Shown piece by piece: positions 1 through 7,427 of a DNA stretch of 42,170 bases (position 1 is the stretch's first letter; each line of letters opens with the position of its first letter). A program made the position numbers and the translations under genes. The stretch is from Actinomycetota bacterium. GTDB taxonomy: Bacteria; Actinomycetota; Aquicultoria; UBA3085; Oleimmundimicrobiaceae. The notes below the pieces were generated by a model that saw nothing but the letters and a program-made list of their open reading frames with translations, was not told the origin of the DNA and did not search any database. Location of the stretch: assembly GCA_030017835.1 (NCBI GenBank), contig JASEGU010000012.1:1-42170 (forward strand). Direction: 5' to 3'.

Positions 1-111
1 GGCGGCCGCAGCCGATGCCCCGGTGGTAAATCCGAGGCGTCCGAATTCGTGGGCCTCCCCCAAGCCTTTGCTGATATCACCCTCACCAAACCTTCTAAAC
101 TTTTGCGACAT
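1..111 (-). CDS. cbiD: Cobalt-precorrin-5B C1-methyltransferase, N-terminal fragment
   Basis: This is a partial gene that continues past the left edge; 37 codons are visible. It starts at an ATG at 111 behind a purine-rich GAAAGAGGG ribosome-binding stretch. It overlaps the end of cbiO by 17 bases, so translation is probably coupled. The visible peptide ends with GRLGFTTGASAAAA. This matches the conserved N-terminal G-[FY]-T-T-G-x-x-A-A-A-A signature of CbiD, the enzyme that methylates C1 of the corrin ring in the anaerobic cobalamin pathway. Its place after the cobalt transporter genes in a riboswitch-controlled cobalamin operon fits. The catalytic part lies outside the window, so the call rests on this signature and context. 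Confidence 0.82.
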   Translation of the reverse strand, partial: MSQKFRRFGEGDISKGLGEAHEFGRLGFTTGASAAAA

Positions 112-991
112 CGCCCTCTTTCCCCCCCAATTCGAATGCTTCCTTGGGTATCATCTCCAGCAGACTCTCTCTCGCCGCTTTGACCGTCATCGGAAGTCCG
201 TCGATGGCGAGTCCATCTAGGGTCTTAAGTTGGTGAAATAGTATAGATATGTAAGGCAAGCGAAGGCCAGCTTGCATAAGGACCCTTGGCTCGCTAAATG
301 CCTCCTTGCAAGAATCAGAGCTCAATATCTTTCCATTCTTTAAGATGAAGACCCTGTCGGAAAAGAGAGGTAATGGGTCGATAGAGTGAGTGGCAAATAT
401 GATCGTCGTTCCATAATTACGGTTTAGCCCCTTCAAGAGAGCAATCATTTCCGCCTCGCCGCTTGGATCTAGCCCGGCCGTAACCTCATCTAAGAGTAAG
501 ATGTCTGGCTCCATGGCGAGTACTCCGGCCAGAGAGATCCGTTTCTGCTCACCAAAGCTTAGGTGATGAATCGCCCGCTCTTTTAGGTGGAGGCCGCCGA
601 CAGCGCTCAGAGCCTCATTCACCCTGACCTGCGCCTCTTTTTCGCTAAGCCCCTGATTGCGCGGACCGAATGAGACGTCTTCCTTGACGGTTGTGCAGAA
701 TAACTGGTCCTTTGGGTTTTGCATAACCAGGCCGACCCGCGAATATATCTCGCTCCTCTTCATGCTGGCCATATCTCTTCCGCCAAGAAAGACTGAACCG
801 CTCTTCGGTTCAAGAAGACCCGCAATAACCTTAAGCAAGGTCGTCTTGCCAGAGCCATTGGCGGCCAAAAGGGCTATAAATTCTCCCCCCTTAGCAGAGA
901 AATCGATATCGAGCAGAGCATGGAGACCATTATCATAAAAATAGTTTAGACGGCTGCAATTTATTATGGGTCCTTTGCTTGTCGGACTCAC
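95..991 (-). CDS. cbiO: Cobalt ECF transporter ATP-binding protein CbiO
   Basis: This is the 298-residue ABC ATPase of the CbiMNQO cobalt importer; it powers Co2+ uptake from the cytoplasmic face. The Walker A loop is AANGSGKTT at residues 43-51. It is followed by a Q-loop (MQNPKDQLF), the signature LSFGEQKR, Walker B and D-loop (DILLLDEVTAGLD) and the switch His in FATHSID. Two positions depart from the textbook: the first Walker A residue is Ala instead of Gly, and the Pro of DEPTAGLD is Val. LSFG in place of LSGG is, as I recall, common in CbiO/NikO proteins. The GTG start at 991 overlaps the cbiQ stop as GTGA. About 65 C-terminal residues follow the ATPase core, as is usual for the family. 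Confidence 0.93.
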   Translation of the reverse strand: MSPTSKGPIINCSRLNYFYDNGLHALLDIDFSAKGGEFIALLAANGSGKTTLLKVIAGLLEPKSGSVFLGGRDMASMKRSEIYSRVGLVMQNPKDQLFCTTVKEDVSFGPRNQGLSEKEAQVRVNEALSAVGGLHLKERAIHHLSFGEQKRISLAGVLAMEPDILLLDEVTAGLDPSGEAEMIALLKGLNRNYGTTIIFATHSIDPLPLFSDRVFILKNGKILSSDSCKEAFSEPRVLMQAGLRLPYISILFHQLKTLDGLAIDGLPMTVKAARESLLEMIPKEAFELGGKEGDVAKV

Positions 992-1773
992 TGGAGATTG
1001 CCCTCCAAGAATTTAAAAATGGATAAGATCAGGATTGAAGAGCCAACAAGAAGGGCAAAGCTCTTTGGGGAGAGCTTGCCAAGGGGCTCAAAGTGATATT
1101 CGCCCGAGTATCCGCGGGCCATCATGGCCTCGTGCGTCCTTAGGCTCTGCTCAAAAGAATTGACAAAGACGATGCCAATCAGCCGACTCGTCGAAGAGAG
1201 AGCATTTTTATAGCCCACATAACCGAGGCGAAGGCTTTGGGCGGCTCGTGTATCCTTGGCCTCCTCAAAGAGGACAAATACGTATCGATATAGGAGCATA
1301 GCGATCTCGGTAAAGATCTTGGGCAAGCGGCACCAGTCGAGAAGGGAGAATAGTTCGTAGGCCGGAGTCATCAGGCTAAATGCGATAAGTACTGCCGTTG
1401 CGCCAAGGGTTCGGCTCCCGATCAAAAGCCCGATAAGCAGCCCCTCCCTCTTGAAAACCACGCCAAGACCGCCTATCTTAAAAGCAAGGATCGGAGTCTT
1501 TCCGATCAAAAGCGCTTGTAAAATGATAATCATCATAACGAGGACAAGCGATGCGGAAAGCCGCTCAAAAATGAGTCTTCTTCGATGGCCTAAGGCGCTT
1601 ATCACGGTAACGCTTAAAGCCCAAAGTAACACGGGCAGGACTGGCCTGTTCGAATTTAAGATGGTCAAGAATAGAACGAAGGCAACCCCTGCCTTTAAGC
1701 GGACGTCCAAACCGCCAAGCCTGCTTCCCGCTGCAACGGAATCATCGGAAATCTGCTCGAAGGAGCCCTTCAT
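988..1773 (-). CDS. cbiQ: Cobalt ECF transporter transmembrane protein CbiQ
   Basis: This 261-residue protein is the T component, which couples ATP hydrolysis by CbiO to the substrate-binding CbiM/CbiN pair. Hydrophobic segments lie near residues 30-60, 72-92, 110-135, 155-170 and 240-258. The two cytoplasmic coupling motifs that dock on the ATPase are recognisable: QSLRLG at 179-184, and a canonical Ala-Arg-Gly at 219-221. The ATG at 1773 overlaps the cbiN stop as ATGA, and its own stop overlaps the cbiO GTG. Such tight coupling suggests the subunits are made in fixed proportion. Nickel rather than cobalt as substrate cannot be excluded from this subunit alone, but the cobalamin operon context favours cobalt. 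Confidence 0.92.
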   Translation of the reverse strand: MKGSFEQISDDSVAAGSRLGGLDVRLKAGVAFVLFLTILNSNRPVLPVLLWALSVTVISALGHRRRLIFERLSASLVLVMMIIILQALLIGKTPILAFKIGGLGVVFKREGLLIGLLIGSRTLGATAVLIAFSLMTPAYELFSLLDWCRLPKIFTEIAMLLYRYVFVLFEEAKDTRAAQSLRLGYVGYKNALSSTSRLIGIVFVNSFEQSLRTHEAMMARGYSGEYHFEPLGKLSPKSFALLVGSSILILSIFKFLEGNLQ

Positions 1774-2051
1774 GATCGGGTCGATCCCAAGCTTTTAACT
1801 AAGAGGACCCGATATGAGTAGCCCGCCACAAATCCGCCAAGGGTTCCGGCAAGAAGAAAGACTAAAAGAAGGAGATCACCCTGATCCGTATTTATATAGG
1901 GGTCTCTGGGCGGACGGCCAGCAATTTCTGCATAGTGCTCCACAACCGTCTCGTCGACTCCGCTCCACTCTCCCTTGGTCTTCATGAGTCCAAACCAGAA
2001 CGCGGCAAGGAGAAGGGTTGTGGTCACAAGAATTAAGATGGTCCTTTTCAT
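1770..2051 (-). CDS. cbiN: Cobalt transport protein CbiN
   Basis: This is a 93-residue membrane protein with two hydrophobic segments (about 4-20 and 60-82) separated by a polar extracytoplasmic loop. That topology and length are typical of CbiN, the small subunit that inserts a loop into CbiM to load the cobalt site. The loop holds acidic and proline residues (GVDETV, RPPRDPY). Sequence conservation in this family is low, so the assignment leans on size, topology and position between cbiM and cbiQ. The start is well supported: an ideal AAGGAGGT lies 6 bases before the ATG at 2051, and this ATG overlaps the cbiM stop (ATGA). Confidence 0.85.
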   Translation of the reverse strand: MKRTILILVTTTLLLAAFWFGLMKTKGEWSGVDETVVEHYAEIAGRPPRDPYINTDQGDLLLLVFLLAGTLGGFVAGYSYRVLLVKSLGSTRS

Positions 2052-2821
2052 GATATACCTCCTTGGGCGGGGCTTCTGGTCAAAAGAAGAGGCATCCGCT
2101 CGCCAATGAAGCGGTAGGCCCCGGCTGTAAAAAAACCTTCCAAGATACCTAGTGGAAGCTGGGTGGGAACGAAGGCCACAAGTATGGTAAGAAACATCGT
2201 TAAAAGAGAGCCGTCAACTTTCAGGGCTGAAGCAAGGATGAATGAGGTAGCCGTGTAGGTAGCCCAGTCTGAAAAGAGCCCCGCCAAGAAAGCCGCTCCA
2301 ATAGGCGAAAGACCCAGACGTCCTGAGAGCCTAAATGCTCCATAGCCGGTGAAGGCTCCAATAACGCCCATGGCTACGATATTGGCTCCAAGAGTCGTCA
2401 GACCGCCGTGGGCCAGAAAGAGCGCCTGCAGGCCAAGGGCGATGGCCGCCAAGACGACGGTCGGGGCCGGGCCGATCAAGATGGCGGCAAGTCCGGTTCC
2501 GCAAGGATGAGAGCAAGTTCCAGCAATGGGAACAGGGATTGGCATGCAGGAGATGATAAAAACGGCGGCTCCTGTCAGGGCTACAAATGATTTGTATTCC
2601 GCCTTGGCCTCACTTTTAACCTTTATCTCCCTGATACCAAGGTAGATGAAGGGTATGGCTATAACGTACCAGAGTCCTGCCCAGCGGGCCGGCAGAATCC
2701 CTTCGGAGATATGCATGGCAAAAGCCTGGCTGGCTGAAGCGTTCATGAGTATACTCAAGGCTGCAAATATCATCCCCCCTTTAAGTAATCTTCTCTTAAA
2801 ACTTTGTATCCGCTTGATCAT
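2048..2821 (-). CDS. cbiM: Cobalt ECF transporter substrate-binding protein CbiM
   Basis: This 257-residue integral membrane S component binds Co2+. The N-terminus is a cleavable-looking signal peptide: basic KRIQSFKRRLLK, a hydrophobic core, then ASASQAFA. Cleavage after Ala35 would expose Met36-His37-Ile-Ser-Glu-Gly. In the CbiM/NikM family the mature N-terminal Met amine and His2 bind the metal, so signal cleavage here would create the binding site. The conserved GTCSHPCGTG segment holds another probable ligand His. A strong AAGGAGGAG lies before the ATG at 2821. The start lies inside the cbiX 3' end, an overlap of 26 bases. Confidence 0.95.
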   Translation of the reverse strand: MIKRIQSFKRRLLKGGMIFAALSILMNASASQAFAMHISEGILPARWAGLWYVIAIPFIYLGIREIKVKSEAKAEYKSFVALTGAAVFIISCMPIPVPIAGTCSHPCGTGLAAILIGPAPTVVLAAIALGLQALFLAHGGLTTLGANIVAMGVIGAFTGYGAFRLSGRLGLSPIGAAFLAGLFSDWATYTATSFILASALKVDGSLLTMFLTILVAFVPTQLPLGILEGFFTAGAYRFIGERMPLLLTRSPAQGGIS

Positions 2822-3413
2822 TCTTCTCCTCCTTTTTTGTATTAGACCCTAAATCGTGCGAAGTATTGCGCCCTTTCCATTTGGCCGCCTCCTCGGGGAG
2901 CATGGGCACAAACTCCAGCTCTCCCTGCCCCAAGGGATACTCTTCCTCGCCGGCAAGTTCTAACTCCCTAACATCACCCAAAAATTCAGCCTCACGTATC
3001 CTCTTCTTCACCAACTCAAAGAGGAGCTCGTCATAACCCAAGTTCTTGCCGAAGTAGAGCCTGATGTTTGGATGCTCCTTTGCGGCTTTGCGCATCATCG
3101 ATGGAATATCCAGCTTCATGTGAAGCCCCTCGTTTAAGAAGTAGGGCATAAGAAGGATCTCTTTGGCGCCGCTTCTTACGCAAAGGCTTAAGGTCTCCTT
3201 AAAAGTCGGGCCAAGGCGCGACATATTGCAGGTCTCAACCTGTGGATAGAGTCCGGTTCTTCTCAAATCATCGGCCAATAGCAACATCGAACGATCTGCC
3301 CCGGGAACCCGGCTTCCATGGCCAAGAAGGATGACGGCATCAAAGCGGCTTTTCGGCAACTCGCTTCTAGCCACCCTTGTGACTTTTGCCACTTGCCAAT
3401 ATGGATAGAGCAT
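2796..3413 (-). CDS. cbiX: Sirohydrochlorin cobaltochelatase (CbiX-type)
   Basis: This enzyme would insert Co2+ into sirohydrochlorin, the entry step of the anaerobic cobalamin route. The single-domain core (residues about 25-140) has the LLGHGSR motif with catalytic His32, and the second metal-binding His98 in EGLHMKLDIP. One domain means it is the short form that works as a dimer. After the core come about 65 residues, rich in Glu and Lys, with no recognisable domain. The start is uncertain. The ATG at 3413 overlaps cbiC by 47 bases and has no clear ribosome-binding site; GTG at 3374, overlapping the cbiC stop, is an alternative. The 3' end overlaps cbiM. A ferrochelatase-like role (SirB) is possible, but the operon argues for cobalt. 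Confidence 0.85.
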   Translation of the reverse strand: MLYPYWQVAKVTRVARSELPKSRFDAVILLGHGSRVPGADRSMLLLADDLRRTGLYPQVETCNMSRLGPTFKETLSLCVRSGAKEILLMPYFLNEGLHMKLDIPSMMRKAAKEHPNIRLYFGKNLGYDELLFELVKKRIREAEFLGDVRELELAGEEEYPLGQGELEFVPMLPEEAAKWKGRNTSHDLGSNTKKEEKNDQADTKF

Positions 3414-4023
3414 GGATCACGCTTACGGCCAAGGGGCTGCCCCCCCGGCGGCCGCATAGCGTGATATGGGCAACTCCAAGTTTAGATAGCTCCTCCTTGC
3501 TCTCCTCGACGTGAACGAACCCGACCGGCATAGCGATAACAAGGGCTGGGCTTATGCCTTCTTCGATCACCAGTCGATTCAGTTCTAGAAGAGCTGTCGG
3601 GGAGTTGCCGATGGCAACCAGTGCGCCATCAATGATTCCTTTGGCCTTTTGGACCGCAAGGAGAGAGCGGGGTATGCCCAGAGACTTGGACTCAATTATT
3701 ACATCTTCATTTGCAACATAAGAATGGATGAAGCCCGAACTATAGCCAGGATTGACCATTTGAAGGCGCTCTAACGATATTCCGGCCTGAATCATCCTTG
3801 AGTCGACATAGATGGAGCTGAGACTTTTAAGAGCGGCTATCCCGGCGTCGATTGCGCCGTTGGAGATAGAAACAAAATTGGCGATGGAGAGATCTCCTGA
3901 GGTATGTATCAGCCGCCTGACCACCTCCCACTCATCTTTATTGAAAGGATGGCTCCCCACTTCGCGTTCGATTATCGCAAAGGATCGATCCTCGATTTCT
4001 TGGCCGGATATAGGGCGGGCCAT
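3367..4023 (-). CDS. cbiC: Cobalt-precorrin-8 methylmutase
   Basis: This enzyme moves the methyl group from C11 to C12 of the corrin ring (cobalt-precorrin-8 to cobyrinate). The family N-terminus ARPISGQEIEDRSFAIIE is clear, followed by RRLIHTSGD with the His that in CobH/CbiC protonates the ring, then NFVSISNGAIDAG and MPVGFVHVEESKEEL. I chose the ATG at 4023 because family similarity begins right after it, giving 218 residues, near the usual length. The frame stays open upstream to a GTG at 4188, which overlaps cbiA by 56 bases. Those 55 extra residues are basic and unlike the family. Neither start has a good ribosome-binding site, so the start is unsure. Confidence 0.88.
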   Translation of the reverse strand: MARPISGQEIEDRSFAIIEREVGSHPFNKDEWEVVRRLIHTSGDLSIANFVSISNGAIDAGIAALKSLSSIYVDSRMIQAGISLERLQMVNPGYSSGFIHSYVANEDVIIESKSLGIPRSLLAVQKAKGIIDGALVAIGNSPTALLELNRLVIEEGISPALVIAMPVGFVHVEESKEELSKLGVAHITLCGRRGGSPLAVSVIHALSILASGKSHKGG

Positions 4024-4132
4024 TAGAGTATTTATCTTGGCTTTCGCGCAAGTAGTTTGAGCTTTAGCGGTGAGCGGGCCCTTCTTTTTGAGCGTCCTTT
4101 TTCCCAAACCAAAATCCCCCCTTAGGTATAGC

Positions 4133-5578
4133 TTAAACCTGACAAAGCCCATCATTTTTGACCAAGAGTGCAGATTGGATGAGGTCACAAAGCGACATTG
4201 GATTACTTGCTAGATGAAGATGGACGAAACTTGTAAGGATTCGCCTCTCTTTGTGATAGTAGCCCTTAGGCGAAAGCTCTCCCGTCTCTGGCCGCAAGTC
4301 TCTGCCCCCAGCATCATCATATATCTGAATCCAGCCCTCTTTGGCCGGCGGCTCGCTTGCGAGCTCTCCGTAATGAAATTCGTGACCCAAAAGATGGTTG
4401 CCGGGTGAGCCAAGGATGCACTCCTCCTTCAAGACCGCCTTGACGTAACCCAGCCGCCTTAGCCGCTTCGATATCCTGGTCTCTGCGGCCAAGAGTCCAA
4501 GGAGCGGGTAGCGCTCACCCTCTGCGGTCGTGACATGAGAGGAGAGATATATCAACCCGCCACACTCGGCGTAAATGGGACGCTTTTTTGCCGAGAAGTC
4601 CCTTATGCTCTCAAGCATCTTTAAGTTTTCTGAGAGAGTTTTTGCATGGGCTTCGGGATAGCCGCCGCCGATGTAGAGAGCATCGGCGGCGGCCGGCATG
4701 CAATCATCTTGCAGGGGGGAGAAGAATTGAATATCAACCCCCCTCTCCCTCATCTCATCGAAGAGGTCTTGGTAGTAGAAATGGAAGGCCTCATCTTTTG
4801 CAACGGCGATCATCGGTGAACTGATCGATCTATGCCAAGTTTCCGCCGCCTCTCCTTCAAAAGAGGAGCTTAAGCGCGGAGCGGATTTTGCGATCTCGAT
4901 GATCTTGTCCAGATTGAGTAAGCCCTCTACCCTGACAGCAAACTCTAGCAATCGCTCTTTCGAAAAACCCTTTGATGAGAGAGGGGCGACCAGACCAAGA
5001 TGACGGCTGCCCAAGGAAGGGAGACCATCTTTTGAAATCGCCCCAATAAGAGGAGGAGCGCCCACTGCATCGAGGGCTTCTTCTAAAATGGAGACGTGTC
5101 GATCTGAGCCCACCATATTTGCGATGACCCCTCTGACTTCAACCCCATCTAAAAATTTTGAAAAGCCGAGCACGAGTGGCGCCAGGCTGGGCCCCATTCC
5201 GGAAGCATTGACCACCAAAAGGATGGGCGCTTTCAAAATTTTGGCAATCTCGGCTGTGCTTGCAGAGAGTCCTGATGTGTTCGCCCCGTCAAAGAGCCCC
5301 ATGACTCCCTCTATCACGGCAATATCTGCGCCCTGTATCGTCCTGTCGAACAATCTTTTTACGTAATCTTGGCCGGCCATCCAAGTGTCAAGGTTGTAAC
5401 AGGGGCGACCGCTGGCAAGCGAAAGCCAAGTCGGATCGAGATAATCTGGGCCAACCTTAAACGTCTGAACTCTAAGGCCGAGGCGATAGAGGGCGACAGT
5501 GAGTCCGACTGAAATCGATGTCTTTCCGCATCCACTCTTAGTTCCCGCTATGACTAGCCTAGGGATTTCTCTTTTCAC
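4133..5578 (-). CDS. cbiA: Cobyrinate a,c-diamide synthase
   Basis: This is a glutamine- and ATP-dependent amidase of 481 residues that amidates the a and c side chains of cobyrinic acid. It has an N-terminal dethiobiotin-synthetase-like domain with P-loop GTKSGCGKTS (12-21) and the KVGPDYLDP motif (41-49). The C-terminal class I glutaminase domain has nucleophile Cys339 in AECGGLIYL and the GHEFHYGE segment (398-405). The start is a GTG at 5578, with a G-rich GGGCGGG about 12 bases upstream. It is the first gene after the cobalamin riboswitch. In the anaerobic pathway this enzyme is CbiA; the aerobic homologue CobB acts on hydrogenobyrinate, which the cbi context makes unlikely. Confidence 0.94.
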   Translation of the reverse strand: MKREIPRLVIAGTKSGCGKTSISVGLTVALYRLGLRVQTFKVGPDYLDPTWLSLASGRPCYNLDTWMAGQDYVKRLFDRTIQGADIAVIEGVMGLFDGANTSGLSASTAEIAKILKAPILLVVNASGMGPSLAPLVLGFSKFLDGVEVRGVIANMVGSDRHVSILEEALDAVGAPPLIGAISKDGLPSLGSRHLGLVAPLSSKGFSKERLLEFAVRVEGLLNLDKIIEIAKSAPRLSSSFEGEAAETWHRSISSPMIAVAKDEAFHFYYQDLFDEMRERGVDIQFFSPLQDDCMPAAADALYIGGGYPEAHAKTLSENLKMLESIRDFSAKKRPIYAECGGLIYLSSHVTTAEGERYPLLGLLAAETRISKRLRRLGYVKAVLKEECILGSPGNHLLGHEFHYGELASEPPAKEGWIQIYDDAGGRDLRPETGELSPKGYYHKERRILTSFVHLHLASNPMSLCDLIQSALLVKNDGLCQV

Positions 5579-5599
5579 TCTCTTAGTAGTCCCGCCCTT

Positions 5600-5644
5600 T
5601 TAAATAGAATGATCCCCAAGTCATATGAGCTTGACTTGGGGATC
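5600..5644 (-). terminator. Attenuator hairpin of the cobalamin riboswitch
   Basis: On the minus strand GATCCCCAAGTCA pairs perfectly with TGACTTGGGGATC around an 8-base loop (5611-5644), followed by ATTCTATTT. It lies between the aptamer and cbiA. This is the position expected for a transcription-terminating expression platform that forms when cobalamin is bound. The U-tract is interrupted, so the termination strength is uncertain. The cbiA ribosome-binding site is outside the stem, arguing against simple translational masking. Confidence 0.75.
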
Positions 5645-5699
5645 TCCGTTTTTAGTCCCAAAGCTATCGGCCACCGCCTCCTTATCCACGGGAAGCAGG

Positions 5700-5868
5700 G
5701 CAATATGTCTTTCAAAGCAGGTCTTCCGACTTTACGGATCGATCTACTCACCGCGCCTTCCCCTCCCTAAGGAGAGTGGCCTACTTGCGGTTTTCGTCCC
5801 CGATTACGGCGGCGGGTCCGCGACGGATTCTCACCGTCTTCCCTATTAAGGCACAAGGCCGCTTTCAA
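5700..5868 (-). promoter_or_regulatory. Cobalamin riboswitch aptamer
   Basis: Read on the minus strand, the leader shows the conserved blocks of the adenosylcobalamin riboswitch in order. They are GGGAA..GGTGAGAATCC, then CGCGGACCCGCC.CCGTAA, then GCCACT with a small stem and GGGAAGGCG, and finally the B12 box GGAAGACCTGCTTTG at about 5713-5727. It starts a few bases after the predicted transcription start and precedes the attenuator hairpin. It should switch off the whole cbi operon, including cobalt uptake, when cobalamin is plentiful. Confidence 0.95.
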
Positions 5869-5872
5869 AAAA

Positions 5873-5902
5873 TTTATAACATACGCTGCGATTTGAAGTC
5901 AA
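5873..5902 (-). promoter_or_regulatory. Promoter of the cobalamin operon
   Basis: The minus strand has TTGACT (5897-5902), an 18-base spacer and TATAAA (5873-5878); with TTATAA the spacer is 17. Transcription would start at about 5866, the first bases of the riboswitch aptamer, which supports the call. Confidence 0.75.
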
Positions 5903-5941
5903 GCAATAATTTGGTGGCCATGGGGATTTAAGAGAAATAAT

Positions 5942-6017
5942 TGGCTCCCCGGGTAGGATTCGAACCTACGACCTAGTGGTTAACAGCCACCCGCTCTACC
6001 TGTTGAGCTACCGGGGA
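5942..6017 (-). tRNA. tRNA-Asn (anticodon GUU)
   Basis: The minus strand folds into a full cloverleaf. The acceptor TCCCCGG pairs with CCGGGGA; discriminator G and an encoded CCA follow (5942-5944). The D-stem is GCTC/GAGC. The anticodon stem is GGTGG/CCACT with loop CTGTTAA, so the anticodon is GTT, reading Asn codons. The T-arm is GTAGG-TTCGAAT-CCTAC. It has its own promoter 25 bases upstream and lies between rpoD and the cobalamin operon. No clear terminator follows it before the cbi promoter. Confidence 0.97.
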
Positions 6018-6048
6018 ACAATCGGCAAGCTAAAGAAAATACCAGTGA

Positions 6049-6077
6049 ATTATATGCAAGACGCCCTATAATTTCAA
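6049..6077 (-). promoter_or_regulatory. Promoter of tRNA-Asn
   Basis: The minus strand has TTGAAA (6072-6077), a 17-base spacer and a perfect TATAAT (6049-6054), about 30 bases before the mature tRNA 5' end. This is a near-consensus promoter for the primary sigma factor. Confidence 0.85.
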
Positions 6078-6138
6078 GTCCGATATCAACTCTAACGAGC
6101 CTCCTTCCTTAGAAAGATCTGGTGGCATAAAAATGCTA

Positions 6139-6177
6139 TAAAAATAAAATCCCTGCACGTTAATTTGCAGGGATTTT
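6139..6177 (-). terminator. Rho-independent terminator of rpoD
   Basis: On the minus strand AAAATCCCTGCA and TGCAGGGATTTT form a stem around the loop AATTAACG (6146-6177). A T-rich tail TTTATTTTTAT follows. It lies 19 bases after the rpoD stop and separates rpoD from the tRNA promoter. Confidence 0.92.
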
Positions 6178-6195
6178 ACGCTTTATCTCCTCACC

Positions 6196-7401
6196 TTACT
6201 CCAAATAATCCTTCAGCTTCTCGCTGCGGCAAGGGTGACGTAGCTTGCTTAAGGTCTTGGACTCTATCTGACGAATCCTTTCTCTGGTTACCCCAAAGAC
6301 CCTGCCGACCTCTTCTAGGGTTCTTGGATAACCGTCGGCCAAACCGAACCTAAGCTCGATCACCCTCCGTTCGCGCTCATTCAGCTCGGATAGGACATCC
6401 CTTAGTTGCTCTTGAAGTAGGCGAAAAGAGGCCTCATCGACGGGAACTGGGGCCTCCTTGTCCTCAATGAAGTCGCCGAGTTGACTGTCCTCCTCCTCGC
6501 CTATTGGCGTCTCGAGGGAAACGGGCTCCTGGGAGATCTTTAATATCTCTCTGACCTTCTCGGTAGTAAAGCCCATCTTTTCTGCTATCTCTTCGGGCGT
6601 CGGTTCCCTTCCCAGATCCTGTAAAAGCTGCCTCTGTATCCTGATAAGTTTGTTTATGGTCTCGACCATATGGACCGGGATGCGTATCGTCCTTGCCTGA
6701 TCGGCGATGGCCCTTGTTATTGCCTGTCTTATCCACCAGGTGGCATAGGTCGAAAACTTGTAACCCTTGCGATAGTCGAATTTCTCGACCGCTCTTATGA
6801 GGCCGAGATTTCCCTCTTGTATGAGATCGAGAAAGAGCATGCCTCGGCCGACGTATCTTTTGGCTATCGAGACTACCAGCCTTAAATTGGCTTCAACGAG
6901 TTTTCTCTTGGCGGCCAGACCTTCCCTCTCGACCTTCTTAAGTTTCTTTAGATCAGCCGGGGTAAGGCTAGCCTCTTCTGTGTCAATCTTTTCGACCGCC
7001 TTTTCACCAGCCTCTATCTTCTTGGCCAGAGAGACCTCCTCTTTGGCGGTAAGAAGCGGCACCTTGCCGATCTCTTTTAGATACATCCTGACTGGATCAC
7101 TGGTCGATATCTTTATGGGGGCCTCATAGACGCGCTTCTTCTCTGGGGCCTCTTCCTCCTCTTCCTCTTCCTCCTCCGGGCTCTCTTTGATGTTCGCGGT
7201 ATCGGGAAATTCGCTGGAGTCGACCATCTCGATCTTGGACTTGGCAAATTCAGCGTATATGTTCTCGATCTGTTCCGGGATGAGATCCACCTCTTGCAGG
7301 GCGTCGGCTATCTCATCTATGGTGAGCATTCCCTTATCAGCCCCCTTGGCAATAAGTTCTTTTACCTCTTTGATCTCTAACTCTTTCAGTTGCTGCTTCA
7401 A
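6196..7401 (-). CDS. rpoD: RNA polymerase primary sigma factor RpoD
   Basis: This is the housekeeping sigma factor, about 401 residues. An N-terminal region 1.1-like helical part is followed by a long run of glutamates. Region 1.2 begins at [16 protein letters not shown]. Region 2 contains [20 protein letters not shown] and [12 protein letters not shown], which bind and melt the -10 box. Region 4.2 ends with [20 protein letters not shown], which binds the -35 box. The frame is open to a TTG at 7419, but that codon overlaps the only good ribosome-binding site (GGAGG, 7413-7417). I therefore prefer the TTG at 7401, 11 bases after it. An ATT at 7404 is less likely. The gene follows dnaG with a short coupled reading frame between them. 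Confidence 0.96.
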   Translation of the reverse strand: MKQQLKELEIKEVKELIAKGADKGMLTIDEIADALQEVDLIPEQIENIYAEFAKSKIEMVDSSEFPDTANIKESPEEEEEEEEEAPEKKRVYEAPIKISTSDPVRMYLKEIGKVPLLTAKEEVSLAKKIEAGEKAVEKIDTEEASLTPADLKKLKKVEREGLAAKRKLVEANLRLVVSIAKRYVGRGMLFLDLIQEGNLGLIRAVEKFDYRKGYKFSTYATWWIRQAITRAIADQARTIRIPVHMVETINKLIRIQRQLLQDLGREPTPEEIAEKMGFTTEKVREILKISQEPVSLETPIGEEEDSQLGDFIEDKEAPVPVDEASFRLLQEQLRDVLSELNERERRVIELRFGLADGYPRTLEEVGRVFGVTRERIRQIESKTLSKLRHPCRSEKLKDYLE

Positions 7402-7427
7402 AATATTCGTGACCTCCAAAAGCTCAT
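7398..7427 (-). CDS. Possible 9-codon coupling peptide between dnaG and rpoD
   Basis: An ATG at 7427 overlaps the dnaG stop (ATGA) and opens a 9-codon frame encoding MSFWRSRIF. Its TGA overlaps the preferred TTG start of rpoD (TTGA, 7398-7401). The rpoD ribosome-binding site GGAGG lies inside it. The arrangement would let ribosomes pass from dnaG to rpoD by two successive stop/start overlaps. There is no strong ribosome-binding site before its own ATG, and such a short frame can arise by chance, so this is tentative. Confidence 0.25.
   Translation of the reverse strand: MSFWRSRIF

Noticed and set aside
7399-7419. rpoD starting at the ATT at 7404 or the TTG at 7419
   Set aside because: ATT is at good distance from GGAGG but a TTG three bases on is a more ordinary start; the TTG at 7419 overlaps the ribosome-binding site itself.
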